IMG/VR virus record: IMGVR_UViG_3300033146_002616
Span: 1-23,108 of that record
Length of the DNA: 23,108 nucleotides
Direction: 5' to 3' (one strand)
From: a virus
Shown: piece by piece, positions 1 through 8,896 of the stretch
Layout of the letters: the number at the start of each line of letters is the position of its first letter
Numbering within the stretch: position 1 is the stretch's first letter
The notes under the pieces: generated by a model
Seen by the model: only the letters and a program-made list of their open reading frames with translations
The model's database searches: none
What the model was told of the DNA's origin: nothing
Program-made: the position numbers and the translations under genes

Positions 1-404
1 GCCTTAGCTGTTGTATCAAGGTCTGCTAATTGCCCTGTTTTGATTGTAGGGTGTAACTTTGTTTCTTTTATACTATTATCTGGTACTTGTCCTTGTGTTA
101 TTTCTGTTACTAACTCATCTACATATCTTTTACTTGATACTTGTGCATTTAACGTAGGTATCTCTGGCACTAATGGACTAGATGTGAATGTCTTTACTCC
201 ATCAATACTTTCATTACCTGTTTTTTCTACAAATAACTTATTTGTTCCATCTACTGTCCCATCATCTGCTATTGATATACCTACTATTGCAAAACCATCA
301 TTGATAGCTTTCATGCTTGATTCTATATCTGTATTTATTTCTGTTGGTCCACCAGGTGTCACTGATGCATTCCCTGGCACTCCATTAAATTTTTTTGTTA
401 ACAT
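1..404 (-). CDS. Tail fibre/appendage protein, N-terminal part (cut by window edge)
   Basis: The first 134 residues of a minus-strand gene that runs off the left edge. The start is fixed by the ribosome binding site GAAAGGAGAT (408-417), 4 nt before ATG at 404; the stop of the upstream tail gene lies 15 nt away. The reading begins MLTKKFNGVPGNASVTPGG. It later contains SIDGVKTFTSSPLVP and SSKRYVDELV, the pattern of phage fibre and collar proteins in which a short beta region is followed by a K/R-YVD motif. The N-terminus of such proteins usually docks on the baseplate or tail hub, and the missing C-terminus would bind the host. Position directly after the tail hub gene supports the call. The receptor-binding part is not visible, so specificity cannot be judged. 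Confidence 0.7.
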   Translation of the reverse strand, partial: MLTKKFNGVPGNASVTPGGPTEINTDIESSMKAINDGFAIVGISIADDGTVDGTNKLFVEKTGNESIDGVKTFTSSPLVPEIPTLNAQVSSKRYVDELVTEITQGQVPDNSIKETKLHPTIKTGQLADLDTTAK

Positions 405-419
405 TTTATCTCCTTTCTA

Positions 420-2468
420 TTATGATATAGGGTTAGTAACATAGTTCGTTGTAAATGCCCTTAATTTCTTGAATAAGAATGTTACTCCATAAAATTGTAT
501 ATCTGAACCTGTTGAATCTGTTTCTATTTCCCATTTAATCCATGTCCCACGTCTTCTTATATAGGCAAAGTAATATAATAATTCTTGGAATCCCCATAAA
601 GCACCCCAAGATTTTCCCCATACTAAGCTTGGTGTGATTGTTAAATTGCTGAAATTTTTCTCGCTATTATTTATAGCTACTTTTATATCTACATCTGCAT
701 CTTGTTGCGACTCTACTTGAACAAAATGTATGAACATTTTCTCAAACCATTTTCGTTCTTCTATGAACCCAAATGTTAATTTTGTTGATGCTAGTTTAAG
801 ATGTATCGGCTTTGTTCCTCCTGTTTCTATATCTACATCTAAGAATACACTACTATTTGTCTTAAGTGAAAAGTTTTTTGAAGCAATCTCTATTTCACCA
901 CTCGCTGTTGCTAAAAAATCATTGACGTATATCCCTGTATGTTTTGTGTATGCCTTAAAATAAGTGAAGTAACATAGCACTTTATTGTTTCTTGGTATAG
1001 TTTCATCATCATTATATGCCATATAATATGTGTCATTATCAAACGTTGCAACACATTTAGATTTGTCTGTTATTGCATTAATTGTATTATTAACCTTAAG
1101 TGCTGACACATTCCTAAGTGCGTTAGAATCTTGTGTTGGAACGCCTTCTTGCGTTAATATATTTGTTGAAACAACATATAATCCATCTTTTGCTAAATAT
1201 ATAAAGTTATAATAATCAAGTATTCTTACTGTCCACTCTGCTTCACAACCAAATGGTATAGGTAGTTGTCTCCATTCTGCATTAGTTGCTGGGTTTGTTC
1301 CTGAATATTCCCACCATGTATGATTGTATGATACAACTACAGATGATACTATATTAAACATTGCTTTTACTACACCATCACTTGATGTTGGAATTAATTC
1401 ATTGAATTCTTTCCAGTAGTTTATTTGATTTGGTTCGCTAAAATATATCGTTGTCGGCTTGTCTGGATTACCACTAGCTACATATCTTGCTGACTTTGTA
1501 TGCAATATGATTCTCTCGCATTTCCTGACTTCATTTATCTGATTATCATCATCTACACCATTTATTACAACATCTATAAACCCACCCACACCTGTACTGT
1601 ATGGTTGGAATACAGCATTTGTTGCATATCCTTTTGCTGTAGCAGTAAATGTTACAATGTTTTGATTAACTGAAACTGTATATCCTGTATAAGCTCCTGC
1701 ACCTAGTTTTGTCGCTACTTGGTTTTGAGAATCACTTGATGCTACAGCTACACTTGTTATTGTTTTGTCTTCACCTACGTAAGTGGTCACCTCGAGTGTT
1801 CCTGCTGTTGTAGCACCGTCTGTTATGGTTAAAGTGAAGGTTTCATCTCTTGATGGGTCAAATGCCTTCACAGTCCTTGTAACGTTACTTATAACACCTT
1901 TTATATCTGTTGCATCTTCCCATCTTGCTGTGACAGTATAGTCTTCTGTTTTTAAATCTAATGCTACATAATCTGCTTTTGCTTTATAAAAGTTTCCTCT
2001 TATACTTGTTGTTGTATAATCATCTGATACTTGCACAATATCATCTGTTTTTATATCAACAACACCTATATTACTAAAATAATCTTTTTGACCATATTCA
2101 TATAGATTTGTGTTGTCCGATATATACAAAACTTCTTGCCTTTGTATAAAATGTGGTCTATCTATATCTACTGTTATAATAGGTGTAAGTGTTGTACCAT
2201 CATCAAAATTAACTACTTTATCTATTACTATTACTTTTCTTGTGTCTAACTTTAAATAATACTCTATCCTTCTTGTTATCTCGCCATTATAAGAGGAATC
2301 ATTTATTTTACTTGTTCCTTTCCTAATAGGTAAACCACCAATCGTTTTTGTTATATCACAGTTCTCACCAATAGATAACTCATTTTGCTTAATCTTATAA
2401 GGCGTTGCTGTATCATTGTATCCACCTGAAAAATCATCAAATGTTATCTTGCTCATTCTTGCTTTCAT
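420..2468 (-). CDS. Tail hub / head-completion stabilisation protein (P22 gp10 / T7 gp12-like)
   Basis: About 682 residues. The N-terminus contains FSGGYNDTATPYKI, then a stretch of the form NELSIGENCDITKTIGGLPI and RKGTS. This opening (F-x-GG, then ENCD, then LPIRKG) is typical of podovirus tail-tube or stabilisation proteins that close the head and form the short tail. Residues about 170-300 look like an inserted beta-sandwich rich in T, V and G (FTLTITDGATTAG, later TYVGEDKTITSVAVAS), of the kind seen inserted in phage tail proteins. I prefer ATG at 2468 over an upstream GTG at 2483: GGGGTGG lies 6 nt before the ATG, and nothing comparable precedes the GTG. The chosen start lies 2 nt past the stop of the connector gene, so translation is probably coupled. 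Assignment to a named family is by pattern only. Confidence 0.75.
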   Translation of the reverse strand: MKARMSKITFDDFSGGYNDTATPYKIKQNELSIGENCDITKTIGGLPIRKGTSKINDSSYNGEITRRIEYYLKLDTRKVIVIDKVVNFDDGTTLTPIITVDIDRPHFIQRQEVLYISDNTNLYEYGQKDYFSNIGVVDIKTDDIVQVSDDYTTTSIRGNFYKAKADYVALDLKTEDYTVTARWEDATDIKGVISNVTRTVKAFDPSRDETFTLTITDGATTAGTLEVTTYVGEDKTITSVAVASSDSQNQVATKLGAGAYTGYTVSVNQNIVTFTATAKGYATNAVFQPYSTGVGGFIDVVINGVDDDNQINEVRKCERIILHTKSARYVASGNPDKPTTIYFSEPNQINYWKEFNELIPTSSDGVVKAMFNIVSSVVVSYNHTWWEYSGTNPATNAEWRQLPIPFGCEAEWTVRILDYYNFIYLAKDGLYVVSTNILTQEGVPTQDSNALRNVSALKVNNTINAITDKSKCVATFDNDTYYMAYNDDETIPRNNKVLCYFTYFKAYTKHTGIYVNDFLATASGEIEIASKNFSLKTNSSVFLDVDIETGGTKPIHLKLASTKLTFGFIEERKWFEKMFIHFVQVESQQDADVDIKVAINNSEKNFSNLTITPSLVWGKSWGALWGFQELLYYFAYIRRRGTWIKWEIETDSTGSDIQFYGVTFLFKKLRAFTTNYVTNPIS

Positions 2469-2470
2469 AA

Positions 2471-3040
2471 TCAACCACCCCACACAGGTGCTTTTGTAAA
2501 TCTTCTTCTTTTTCTATTAATTAATCTTGCGTTGGATTTACGTATCCCATTATAAAATTGTGCCAAGAATTTATCTTGTGAGTTCTCTTCATCTCCAAAT
2601 ATCTCAAGTCTTATTCTATATGCCAAATAATACGCTATATCTCTATGGTATAATTTTGGAACATTTGGTTCTTCTGTAAGTAAATTTATGTCATCTGGTA
2701 CTTTTAAATATTCCATGATGTAATCACCACAAAAGTCAAACCTTATCTTATTGTTTTGTATCAGGAAAAAATATGGCTCTTGTCCTGCAAGCATAAGTGT
2801 CGGTTTTGTGTCTTTGTAATATATTCTTCTCTCTGCTAAAAAACTATCTGGTAATGCTAGCCATTTACTTACATTTATATCATCTATGTTATATTCTTGC
2901 TCGGCTATTTCTCCTATTTCATCATACTCTGTTATGATCGCATCAACTGCTGCATTGATATAGTCAACTGCTGATAACACCTGATATCCATCAACTGCTG
3001 CAAAACGTAGTGCATCTTCTAATATCTTTTGACCTGTCAC
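2471..3040 (-). CDS. Head-tail connector / adaptor protein
   Basis: A protein of 189 residues, mostly helical in appearance, beginning TGQKILEDALRFAAVDGYQV and continuing with SAVDYINAAVDAIITEYDEI. Helical, roughly 150-200-residue proteins at this place, after the capsid gene and before the tail gene, are the ring that sits under the portal (P22 gp4, T7 gp11, SPP1 gp15 classes). The basic C-terminus (SNARLINRKRRRFTKAP) would suit contact with DNA or the acidic portal. The start is GTG at 3040, preceded by AAGGTGG 7 nt upstream. It follows the previous gene by 12 nt. I infer the role from size, composition and order rather than a specific motif. Confidence 0.65.
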   Translation of the reverse strand: MTGQKILEDALRFAAVDGYQVLSAVDYINAAVDAIITEYDEIGEIAEQEYNIDDINVSKWLALPDSFLAERRIYYKDTKPTLMLAGQEPYFFLIQNNKIRFDFCGDYIMEYLKVPDDINLLTEEPNVPKLYHRDIAYYLAYRIRLEIFGDEENSQDKFLAQFYNGIRKSNARLINRKRRRFTKAPVWGG

Positions 3041-3052
3041 ACTAACACCACC

Positions 3053-3418
3053 TTATATAAAATATTTCGCCTCTTTTATACCTTTTTGCATTTCTCTTGA
3101 TATGATTTTATTGAACTTGATACCGTCCTCTTTTTGTTTATGTTCTTCAAATATCTTCTCATCTTCTATATCTGCTATTTTTTCGCTAAATCCGTATTCT
3201 GTTTTGTTGTCTGCTTTCATTAATTTATCTATTAATCTTCGGTCTAAATTGTTTGAAAATGTAACCATGCAAGGTGCTTTGTTTTCTACATTCTCATATA
3301 CTTGAAACTCTTTCATCTTTTCATTGAATATTACACTTAATGTTCTATCGTATTCTCTTATTCCTTCGCATACATTAAGCACGTCTGATTCTATTACTTC
3401 ATATCCTCGTATAATCAT
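3053..3418 (-). CDS. Hypothetical protein between capsid and connector genes
   Basis: A protein of 121 residues that I do not recognise. It is charged and predicted mixed alpha/beta: an N-terminal MIIRGYEVIESDV, a central QVYENVENKAPCMVTFSNNL, and a C-terminal Lys/Glu-rich helix ending in EMQKGIKEAKYFI. It has no membrane segment and no signal peptide. AGAGAGG sits about 6 nt before ATG at 3418. It is the first gene after the strong terminator that follows the major capsid gene, so it should be expressed at a lower level than capsid. Possible roles are a minor head protein, head decoration or a chaperone for connector assembly; none can be chosen from the sequence. Confidence 0.75.
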   Translation of the reverse strand: MIIRGYEVIESDVLNVCEGIREYDRTLSVIFNEKMKEFQVYENVENKAPCMVTFSNNLDRRLIDKLMKADNKTEYGFSEKIADIEDEKIFEEHKQKEDGIKFNKIISREMQKGIKEAKYFI

Positions 3419-3430
3419 ATTCTACCTCTC

Positions 3431-3464
3431 TAAAATAAAAGGTGGTGGTATTTCTACCACCACC
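3431..3464 (-). terminator. Intrinsic terminator after the major capsid gene
   Basis: On the minus strand a perfect 10-bp GC-rich stem, GGTGGTGGTA / TACCACCACC with a GAAA tetraloop, is followed at once by TTTTATTTTA. It lies 10 nt after the capsid stop codon and before the ribosome binding site of the next gene. A terminator here would raise the ratio of capsid transcript to tail transcript if it is partly read through, a known arrangement in phage late operons. Confidence 0.9.
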
Positions 3465-3474
3465 CCCATTAGTT

Positions 3475-4656
3475 TTACGCTGGTGTGAATGTTGTTTTTT
3501 GGATTTGCTCATATCTAAATTGTGCTTTAGGATATTTAGCACAAAGCTCTGCATATAATACAAGTGTTGCTTCATACGCTGCTTTGTTTGATATTCTATG
3601 AAGCACGCTTCCATCATTGTTAAGGAATGAGAAATTCTCGCCAATATGCTTAATCTCAAAGTAATCTAATGTTAAAAAGTCCATCACTTGATCGCCTTGG
3701 TATTTATCTTGCTCTACTGGCACACCGTTGTAATGCATTGTGATATGACCTGCATCATATCGTGTTGAAAGTTCAGTGTATCTTTGGAACGCTGACAAGT
3801 AATCATTCAAACTTCTAAATGCTGAATACCCTGCCATTATTTGTGTTGGTTTTTCTCCTGCTTGATCATCAATTGTTTGGAATGCATTTTCCATGTAACC
3901 AGCATCAAGATCAGCTGTTCCAGCCAAACTATACACGCTAGGGTTAAACCATGCGTTAGATGATCTATCAATGTTGTATACTGTGTTTCCTGTCTGCATA
4001 AGTGCATCAAGACCTGTTATCTCTGCGTTATATGCATCTTGCAAATAAACTAAGTCTGTGCTAAGCACTGTTACATTTTGATTGACTGTTACTGTTAAGT
4101 TGATTTTGTCCACATCAATTACTTCTAAGTCTGTGTACTTATCAACATTAGCTAATGTTTTAATGTTTATTGACATCCCAATGTCTATGAACTTAGACTT
4201 ATCAACTTTAAATGTTGCAAGTGGTCCTGTTGCTGCCGAAACTTTTGCAAGTTGTGCTGAACCGTCTCCGAATAATTGTCTGTTGAAATCATTCTTTGAG
4301 TCTGTTACAAGTTCTGACATTTGTGTTTCTAATTCGTTTACAAATGCTGCACCTTTAGATGCTTTCATTAATCGGTCACTTATTTTTAACCTTCCATAGA
4401 AATTCTTAGGTGTTGCTTTGACAACTTTTCTTGCTCTTGCTTTTGCATCTGGTAAATTTGAATCTTCTGCACGTGAACCTACACCACCTGATCGGCCGTA
4501 TCTTGCTAACCAATTAAATTCGCCACCTGATGTCGCCGATTCCTTTCGTTTCATTGCTTTCCAAAACCATGACATTTTTTCATTCACTTGACTCTGGTAT
4601 CCTGGTAAAAAATCTACTTGCAATACTTGATTCGCTAATGTTATACTAACTCCCAT
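3475..4656 (-). CDS. Major capsid protein
   Basis: A protein of 393 residues. Its size, its place directly after a Glu-rich scaffold gene and before the connector genes, and the strong terminator behind it identify the main shell protein. The N-terminal arm (residues about 1-75) is Trp- and Gly-rich (MSWFWKAMKR, FNWLARYGRSGGVGS). It is followed by a helical spine-like segment with MKASKGAAFVNELETQMSEL, then a beta-rich region with ITGLDALMQTGNTVYNIDRS. The C-terminal third (DYFEIKHIGENFSFLNNDGS and AAYEATLVLYAELCAKYPKA) resembles the P-domain and A-domain of HK97-fold capsid proteins. AGAGAGGAAG precedes ATG at 4656, and the gene begins 14 nt after the scaffold stop. The HK97 fold is inferred, since all tailed phages use it. 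Confidence 0.88.
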   Translation of the reverse strand: MGVSITLANQVLQVDFLPGYQSQVNEKMSWFWKAMKRKESATSGGEFNWLARYGRSGGVGSRAEDSNLPDAKARARKVVKATPKNFYGRLKISDRLMKASKGAAFVNELETQMSELVTDSKNDFNRQLFGDGSAQLAKVSAATGPLATFKVDKSKFIDIGMSINIKTLANVDKYTDLEVIDVDKINLTVTVNQNVTVLSTDLVYLQDAYNAEITGLDALMQTGNTVYNIDRSSNAWFNPSVYSLAGTADLDAGYMENAFQTIDDQAGEKPTQIMAGYSAFRSLNDYLSAFQRYTELSTRYDAGHITMHYNGVPVEQDKYQGDQVMDFLTLDYFEIKHIGENFSFLNNDGSVLHRISNKAAYEATLVLYAELCAKYPKAQFRYEQIQKTTFTPA

Positions 4657-4670
4657 AATGTACTTCCTCT

Positions 4671-5549
4671 CTATACCTGATTTTGTTCATATTGTCTGAC
4701 TCTAGCTAGTGCAGAAGCTCTGCCTTGTTCTAAAGTCTTTGGTTTGTTTTCTGGTGTTATTGTTATTGGTTGCGTTGATGCGTTTCCACCAATTATAGGT
4801 GGCGTTGTTGAATTTAAACTAGATGTATAATCTTCTATGATTCGTTTTTTAACATCAGGATTTGACAAAATCTGTGTTAGCAACTCTTCATTATTCATTA
4901 TTCCATCTACTATATTTCCATCTTGACCCATTAGCTGACTTCCTACAGCCATTTTATAACTGGCATTCAATGCTTGGCTAGGACTCTTCTTCGCTAATTC
5001 AATCAAGTTAGGATTCTCTGCCATAAGTTTGTTCATTTGTTCTGCATATACTACAGAATTTGGATTCTCTGCTACGAAACTTCTTACTGCATCTTTCCAT
5101 TGTATATTTTGTAATTGTTCTCGTACTTGTTTTCTTTCTTCTTCGTACTTTGTTGACATCTCTTTTATCGCTTCTTCTCTTGCACGCTTTGCGAACTCAT
5201 TAAGTACGCCTCCTGCATTAGTATTTAATCGTTCAAGTAATTCTTCGTTTTCAGCATTAATCTGTTTAGGTGTCTTTTCACGTTGTTGAGATACTTGGCT
5301 TTGAATAGATTCCATGTTAGTAGATAACCCAGTTATTAAATCTTTTAACTCTGAAATCATTTGTGTGTTGTCTGGTGTCTCTACTTGTTCTACTGGCTTA
5401 GTAAATTGTTGCTGTGGATGTGGAACTATAGTTTGATTCCCTTCTCCTTCTTCTACTTCTTCTACTTTTTCTTCTTCTACTTTTTCTACTTCCTCTGCAA
5501 ATGTTTGTAGATTCATCTTTAGTTTAGTGTTCATTTTTTGATCTTTCAT
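4671..5549 (-). CDS. Capsid scaffolding protein
   Basis: A protein of 292 residues with the usual scaffold composition. Residues about 18-40 are an acidic run of E, K and V (EEVEKVEEEKVEEVEEGEG), followed by a Gln/Pro linker. A long predicted coiled coil spans about 85-150 (EENEELLERL-like heptads, then KEMSTKYEEERKQVREQLQ). A C-terminal region is rich in P, T and N, and a basic tail contains EQGRASALARVRQYEQ. Basic C-terminal helices of scaffolds bind the capsid subunit. The gene starts inside the end of the portal gene (26-bp overlap), with AAAAGGAGA about 9 nt before ATG 5549, and precedes the capsid gene by 14 nt. Portal-scaffold-capsid order is the strongest evidence. No protease motif is visible, so scaffold removal need not be proteolytic. 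Confidence 0.8.
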   Translation of the reverse strand: MKDQKMNTKLKMNLQTFAEEVEKVEEEKVEEVEEGEGNQTIVPHPQQQFTKPVEQVETPDNTQMISELKDLITGLSTNMESIQSQVSQQREKTPKQINAENEELLERLNTNAGGVLNEFAKRAREEAIKEMSTKYEEERKQVREQLQNIQWKDAVRSFVAENPNSVVYAEQMNKLMAENPNLIELAKKSPSQALNASYKMAVGSQLMGQDGNIVDGIMNNEELLTQILSNPDVKKRIIEDYTSSLNSTTPPIIGGNASTQPITITPENKPKTLEQGRASALARVRQYEQNQV

Positions 5550-7638
5550 TTTCTATTTCTCCTTTTCCTGTTTGTTGTTGCACCATTTGTGCTTCTATTT
5601 GTTGCATATATTCTTCTTGTATCGCTTGCTTATGCCCTGCTAAGTGTATCTTAAATGCTTGCTGTACTTCTTGTGGGTCTGAACGATATTCAGCTGATAA
5701 CATGTATTCTAAATGGTATTTAATAGCTATATCATGTATCTCAAAGTCATCTATTACTACTTTGTTAAACATTTTCATTTTTATGTATGCGTTTTCTTCT
5801 TTTGTTCTTGTCTTTTCTCGTATCTCTGGTGTTTGGGCAACGTCTCTATCCCCAAATTCAACCATTCTACTTACTCTATCATAATCAACTAATCCGTTTT
5901 CGTCTCTAAATGCACCCATTTGTAATAATTCTAATATCCAACCTCTTCTTTGTGCAAATGATTCTGATAACGCACTTGGGTTTTCTATATACAGTGATTC
6001 AGGATCAAGACTAGAACCTTTCCACCTAATAACTTTTTGTGCATTTCCTGCACCTTCTAATGCTATCATTCTCTCGAATGTTGCAAATTGCTTATAGGCA
6101 TATAATGTTTTCTTAGAAACCTTCACTTGACAAGTTGCCACTGACTTTGCTGTTAAACTCATTCTTGTTTCGTCCATGTCCTGTAGTACAAGCATTGCTC
6201 TTCCTGATGATACACCAGTTGGTGCTTGACTTGATTTTGATAACTCCGATACACCAGTTGTTTTTGTTATGTCTCCTAATGTGTTCATTGCCTCATTCTC
6301 AAATATTGCTGGCAAACTTCCACTATCTATTGCTCTTGGTGGCGTTTCTCCTTGCTTATATGTGAGTATTGCTCCTGGCTCTAATCCGTTCTCTTCTAAA
6401 TCATCAATCTGTGTTGATGTCTCTGGCACTGCATATACACCTATTGCAAATCTATTCATATACTCTGCCATTCTATTTTTAATAGCATTATACCTTCTTT
6501 GTGCTGGAATGGCTCTATCTATCCTACAAGTTCCCCAGAAGTAACCTACTTTTGGTATGTCCTTTTGTATGTCAAATGGTAATGTCCTCTCATTGTTTTT
6601 TGCGTTTATATATGGAAGTTCACCGTTATGTAGAAACTTATTATAATTATCACAACATACTATCAACCTTCCATTTGGATAAAATGTACTTGGGTTTTCG
6701 TAATATTCATACAACATGACAACGTCATGTTTGTTTTCTTGACCTCTTGCTGACATGTTTCCACCACTCGACATCCCTTGTGTTGATTTAGAACCTTTGT
6801 CGAATGTGAATATATTTAAATCTTCACCTAATACATCTACACCATACGTGTCATATATATCATCTATACTTACTGGTCTTGCATGTATAACATTCCTACA
6901 ATCTTCTATTCTATAATTATAAGAACTGTCTGGGAATAACTCAAAAGGTGGAACTACAACATTTTCAACATCTCCCTCTTTTACATATCGAATTGTTCCA
7001 TCTTCTTCTTGTATCCTTGCTATCTTCTTCCCTTTATTTGGATTCCATATTGTTTTCCATATTGCTGTACCTGTAGCAGCACTCCATGCATTTGCCTCTA
7101 ATTGTCTTGCCTCAAATTCTTCTGACTTTAACCAGTTTTTTATAACTGTCTTACTTACTTCTGCTGCGTTTATATCGTTTATGTCGCTAGATTGTGGGTT
7201 TGTTAAGAACGTTGGGTTGATCTTGGCATACTTAGCCATTGTTGTTTCATACACTGGTGCTATATGGTTATAAACATCTCTTTGTTGCCACTCAAAACGT
7301 GGTGGTACTGTAAATAAACTATTAATATGGTTATTGATATACATGTATTGCTGTCCACCTATGAACGCCAAATTAAGCATCCACTGTAATTCTAAGAACA
7401 ATCTATCAGTTCTTCTTTTAGCAACCTCGTTCTTTATCCACGTAACAGTCCCTTCTTCTGTAACAGGTACTCTCTTACCTGGCCTTGCTTTCATGATTGC
7501 TTTGCCTTCTCTTGATAGCCGCTCTCTCATTAAAATATCAGCTTTAAACTCTTTTGGTGTATTCACTAGTCTATACATATCGTTCATGCTATCGCCAAAT
7601 GGCTGATAATGCATATTCTTTAAAGCGTTTATATCCAT
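5524..7638 (-). CDS. Portal protein
   Basis: A protein of 704 residues, within the 500-750 range of podovirus portals. Useful landmarks are a helical N-terminus (LFLELQWMLNLAFIGGQQYM, residues about 80-99) and VVVPPFELFPDSSY (about 227-240), which is typical of portal wings. Residues about 461-481 (TGVSELSKSSQAPTGVSSG) match the portal signature in which a TGVSE motif is followed by a Ser/Gly-rich stretch before the long crown helices. The C-terminus is Gln-rich (EYMQQIEAQMVQQQTGKG) and could form the barrel. AGAGGTG precedes ATG 7638 with good spacing. It lies between the terminase block and the scaffold, as expected for the dodecameric ring through which DNA is packaged and ejected. Confidence 0.9.
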   Translation of the reverse strand: MDINALKNMHYQPFGDSMNDMYRLVNTPKEFKADILMRERLSREGKAIMKARPGKRVPVTEEGTVTWIKNEVAKRRTDRLFLELQWMLNLAFIGGQQYMYINNHINSLFTVPPRFEWQQRDVYNHIAPVYETTMAKYAKINPTFLTNPQSSDINDINAAEVSKTVIKNWLKSEEFEARQLEANAWSAATGTAIWKTIWNPNKGKKIARIQEEDGTIRYVKEGDVENVVVPPFELFPDSSYNYRIEDCRNVIHARPVSIDDIYDTYGVDVLGEDLNIFTFDKGSKSTQGMSSGGNMSARGQENKHDVVMLYEYYENPSTFYPNGRLIVCCDNYNKFLHNGELPYINAKNNERTLPFDIQKDIPKVGYFWGTCRIDRAIPAQRRYNAIKNRMAEYMNRFAIGVYAVPETSTQIDDLEENGLEPGAILTYKQGETPPRAIDSGSLPAIFENEAMNTLGDITKTTGVSELSKSSQAPTGVSSGRAMLVLQDMDETRMSLTAKSVATCQVKVSKKTLYAYKQFATFERMIALEGAGNAQKVIRWKGSSLDPESLYIENPSALSESFAQRRGWILELLQMGAFRDENGLVDYDRVSRMVEFGDRDVAQTPEIREKTRTKEENAYIKMKMFNKVVIDDFEIHDIAIKYHLEYMLSAEYRSDPQEVQQAFKIHLAGHKQAIQEEYMQQIEAQMVQQQTGKGEIENERSKNEH

Positions 7639-7648
7639 TTACACACCT

Positions 7649-7963
7649 CTATTCAACGAAATTATACTCTAACTTATCGCCTTCCTTATAGACTCCTGCT
7701 TCTTCCATTTGTTCTTTTATGATGTCTTTCCTAGTTTTTTTATGTCTTTGCTTTATTTCTTCTCCTTGTAAAGTTTTATATTCGATCATGTCTTTACTTA
7801 GTAGTAAATTGAGCATTCTGTCACTATTTTCTTGCATTCTGCTTTCCCTTTCTAGTGAAAGAGATTCAACTTTCTTAATATATAGAACAAGTGTTCCCAT
7901 TACTAGTATAGCTATAAAGTCAATTAAAATCAAGGGAATAATAATTACTGTGCTTTCTATCAT
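7649..7963 (-). CDS. Small membrane-anchored coiled-coil protein
   Basis: A protein of 104 residues. Residues about 5-29 form one strongly hydrophobic helix (VIIIPLILIDFIAILVMGTL); the rest is highly charged and probably helical, beginning ESLSLERESRMQENSDRM and continuing with EEIKQRHKKTRKDIIKEQME. With no basic residues ahead of the helix and a Lys/Glu-rich segment behind, the tail should lie in the cytoplasm. The ribosome binding site AAGGAG is 7 nt before ATG 7963. It sits between the Lys-rich protein and the portal gene. A single-helix protein with a coiled-coil tail could be a spanin-like, anti-holin or membrane-tethering factor, but in a Gram-positive phage none of these is clearly implied. 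Function unknown. Confidence 0.7.
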   Translation of the reverse strand: MIESTVIIIPLILIDFIAILVMGTLVLYIKKVESLSLERESRMQENSDRMLNLLLSKDMIEYKTLQGEEIKQRHKKTRKDIIKEQMEEAGVYKEGDKLEYNFVE

Positions 7964-7978
7964 CTTATATCTCCTTTT

Positions 7979-8896
7979 TTACTTGGTTGTTCTTCTACGT
8001 TTTGCCTTTTGTGGTGTCCTTGTCTTGGTTTTTTTTACTTCTTTTTTTACAACTTTTTTTACAACTTTTTTCCTTGTTGCAACTGGTTTGACTTCTTCCT
8101 TTTCTTCTTCCTTTTGTTTTAATTCTTCTATTATTTCTTCTTGCTTTGTTTTTTGTATCATTTTCTCTATTTCAGCACTACTTTCTCCCTTATTGCTTGG
8201 TTCAATCTTTCCTGCTATAACAATAGCTTTACCTCTCTCTACTTTCATTCTATTGCCACTTCTAAAACTTTGATACTCTTTCCCTAACTGTACCTTGTAA
8301 ACCTTTCCAAAAGCTTCGTACATTACCTTCTGTGAGTTTAGCGTAATCTCTTCAACACCTGTTCCAAGCATTCCAACTATATCTATAAATTCATATATAC
8401 CATCTTCTATGCTTACTGTTACTTTTTTCTTGACTTCCTCTTTTGGATATGGATCTCCATATACATAAAACTCTACCATCTTCTCTACAATCTTCTTGCC
8501 ATAATATTCTATGTTTTCTCTTATGAAAAATACAGACATGTCATCAGCTGTTAATGTCTTTAACTCTTTATCCATTACAAGAGCTAATATGTGTTCTAAC
8601 CTATTCATATAATTTTTTGACTTCTTCCTGTCTTCTGGCTTACCACTAGCTATAACCTTATTATTTACTTCATCAATTAATTCTATCTTCTTCACTGTTG
8701 TTTTAATGTTTGATAATGATAACATCTTTTCTATCATTTCATCAGCATGCTCTTTACATAAATATAAATCTGTAGGTGTATATCCTGCCTCTTTTGTTTT
8801 GACAACTAAATCTGCTCTGCTTTTACATCTTAAGCTATAATGGCATCTCTTTGCTTGTCTCACTCTCTTTACAACTAATTTTGTTTTATTATTCAA
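7979..8896 (-). CDS. Zn-knuckle protein with histone-H1-like Lys-rich tail
   Basis: A protein of 305 residues of unknown function. Near the N-terminus, RCHYSLRCKSRADLV and then DLYLCKEHADEM give a C-x5-C ... C-x2-H set that could bind one zinc. The middle (about residues 80-220) is mixed alpha/beta. The last 60 residues are a low-complexity basic tail (KKVVKKVVKKEVKKTKTRTP, then KAKRRRTTK), like histone H1-type or nucleoid-binding tails. It starts with TTG at 8896, overlapping the terminase TGA in the sequence TTGA; AGGA lies about 8 nt upstream, and the next in-frame ATG is about 50 codons further in, so TTG is favoured. Coupling to large terminase suggests a role in DNA handling during packaging, but that is inference. 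Confidence 0.75.
   Translation of the reverse strand: MNNKTKLVVKRVRQAKRCHYSLRCKSRADLVVKTKEAGYTPTDLYLCKEHADEMIEKMLSLSNIKTTVKKIELIDEVNNKVIASGKPEDRKKSKNYMNRLEHILALVMDKELKTLTADDMSVFFIRENIEYYGKKIVEKMVEFYVYGDPYPKEEVKKKVTVSIEDGIYEFIDIVGMLGTGVEEITLNSQKVMYEAFGKVYKVQLGKEYQSFRSGNRMKVERGKAIVIAGKIEPSNKGESSAEIEKMIQKTKQEEIIEELKQKEEEKEEVKPVATRKKVVKKVVKKEVKKTKTRTPQKAKRRRTTK

Noticed and set aside
3399-3659. 86-codon minus-strand frame overlapping the end of the capsid gene
   Set aside because: Lies in another frame of the capsid gene and reads through the terminator hairpin.
3475-4656. Capsid-maturation protease fused to capsid or scaffold
   Set aside because: No His/Ser/Asp protease motif was found in the capsid, scaffold or portal sequences.
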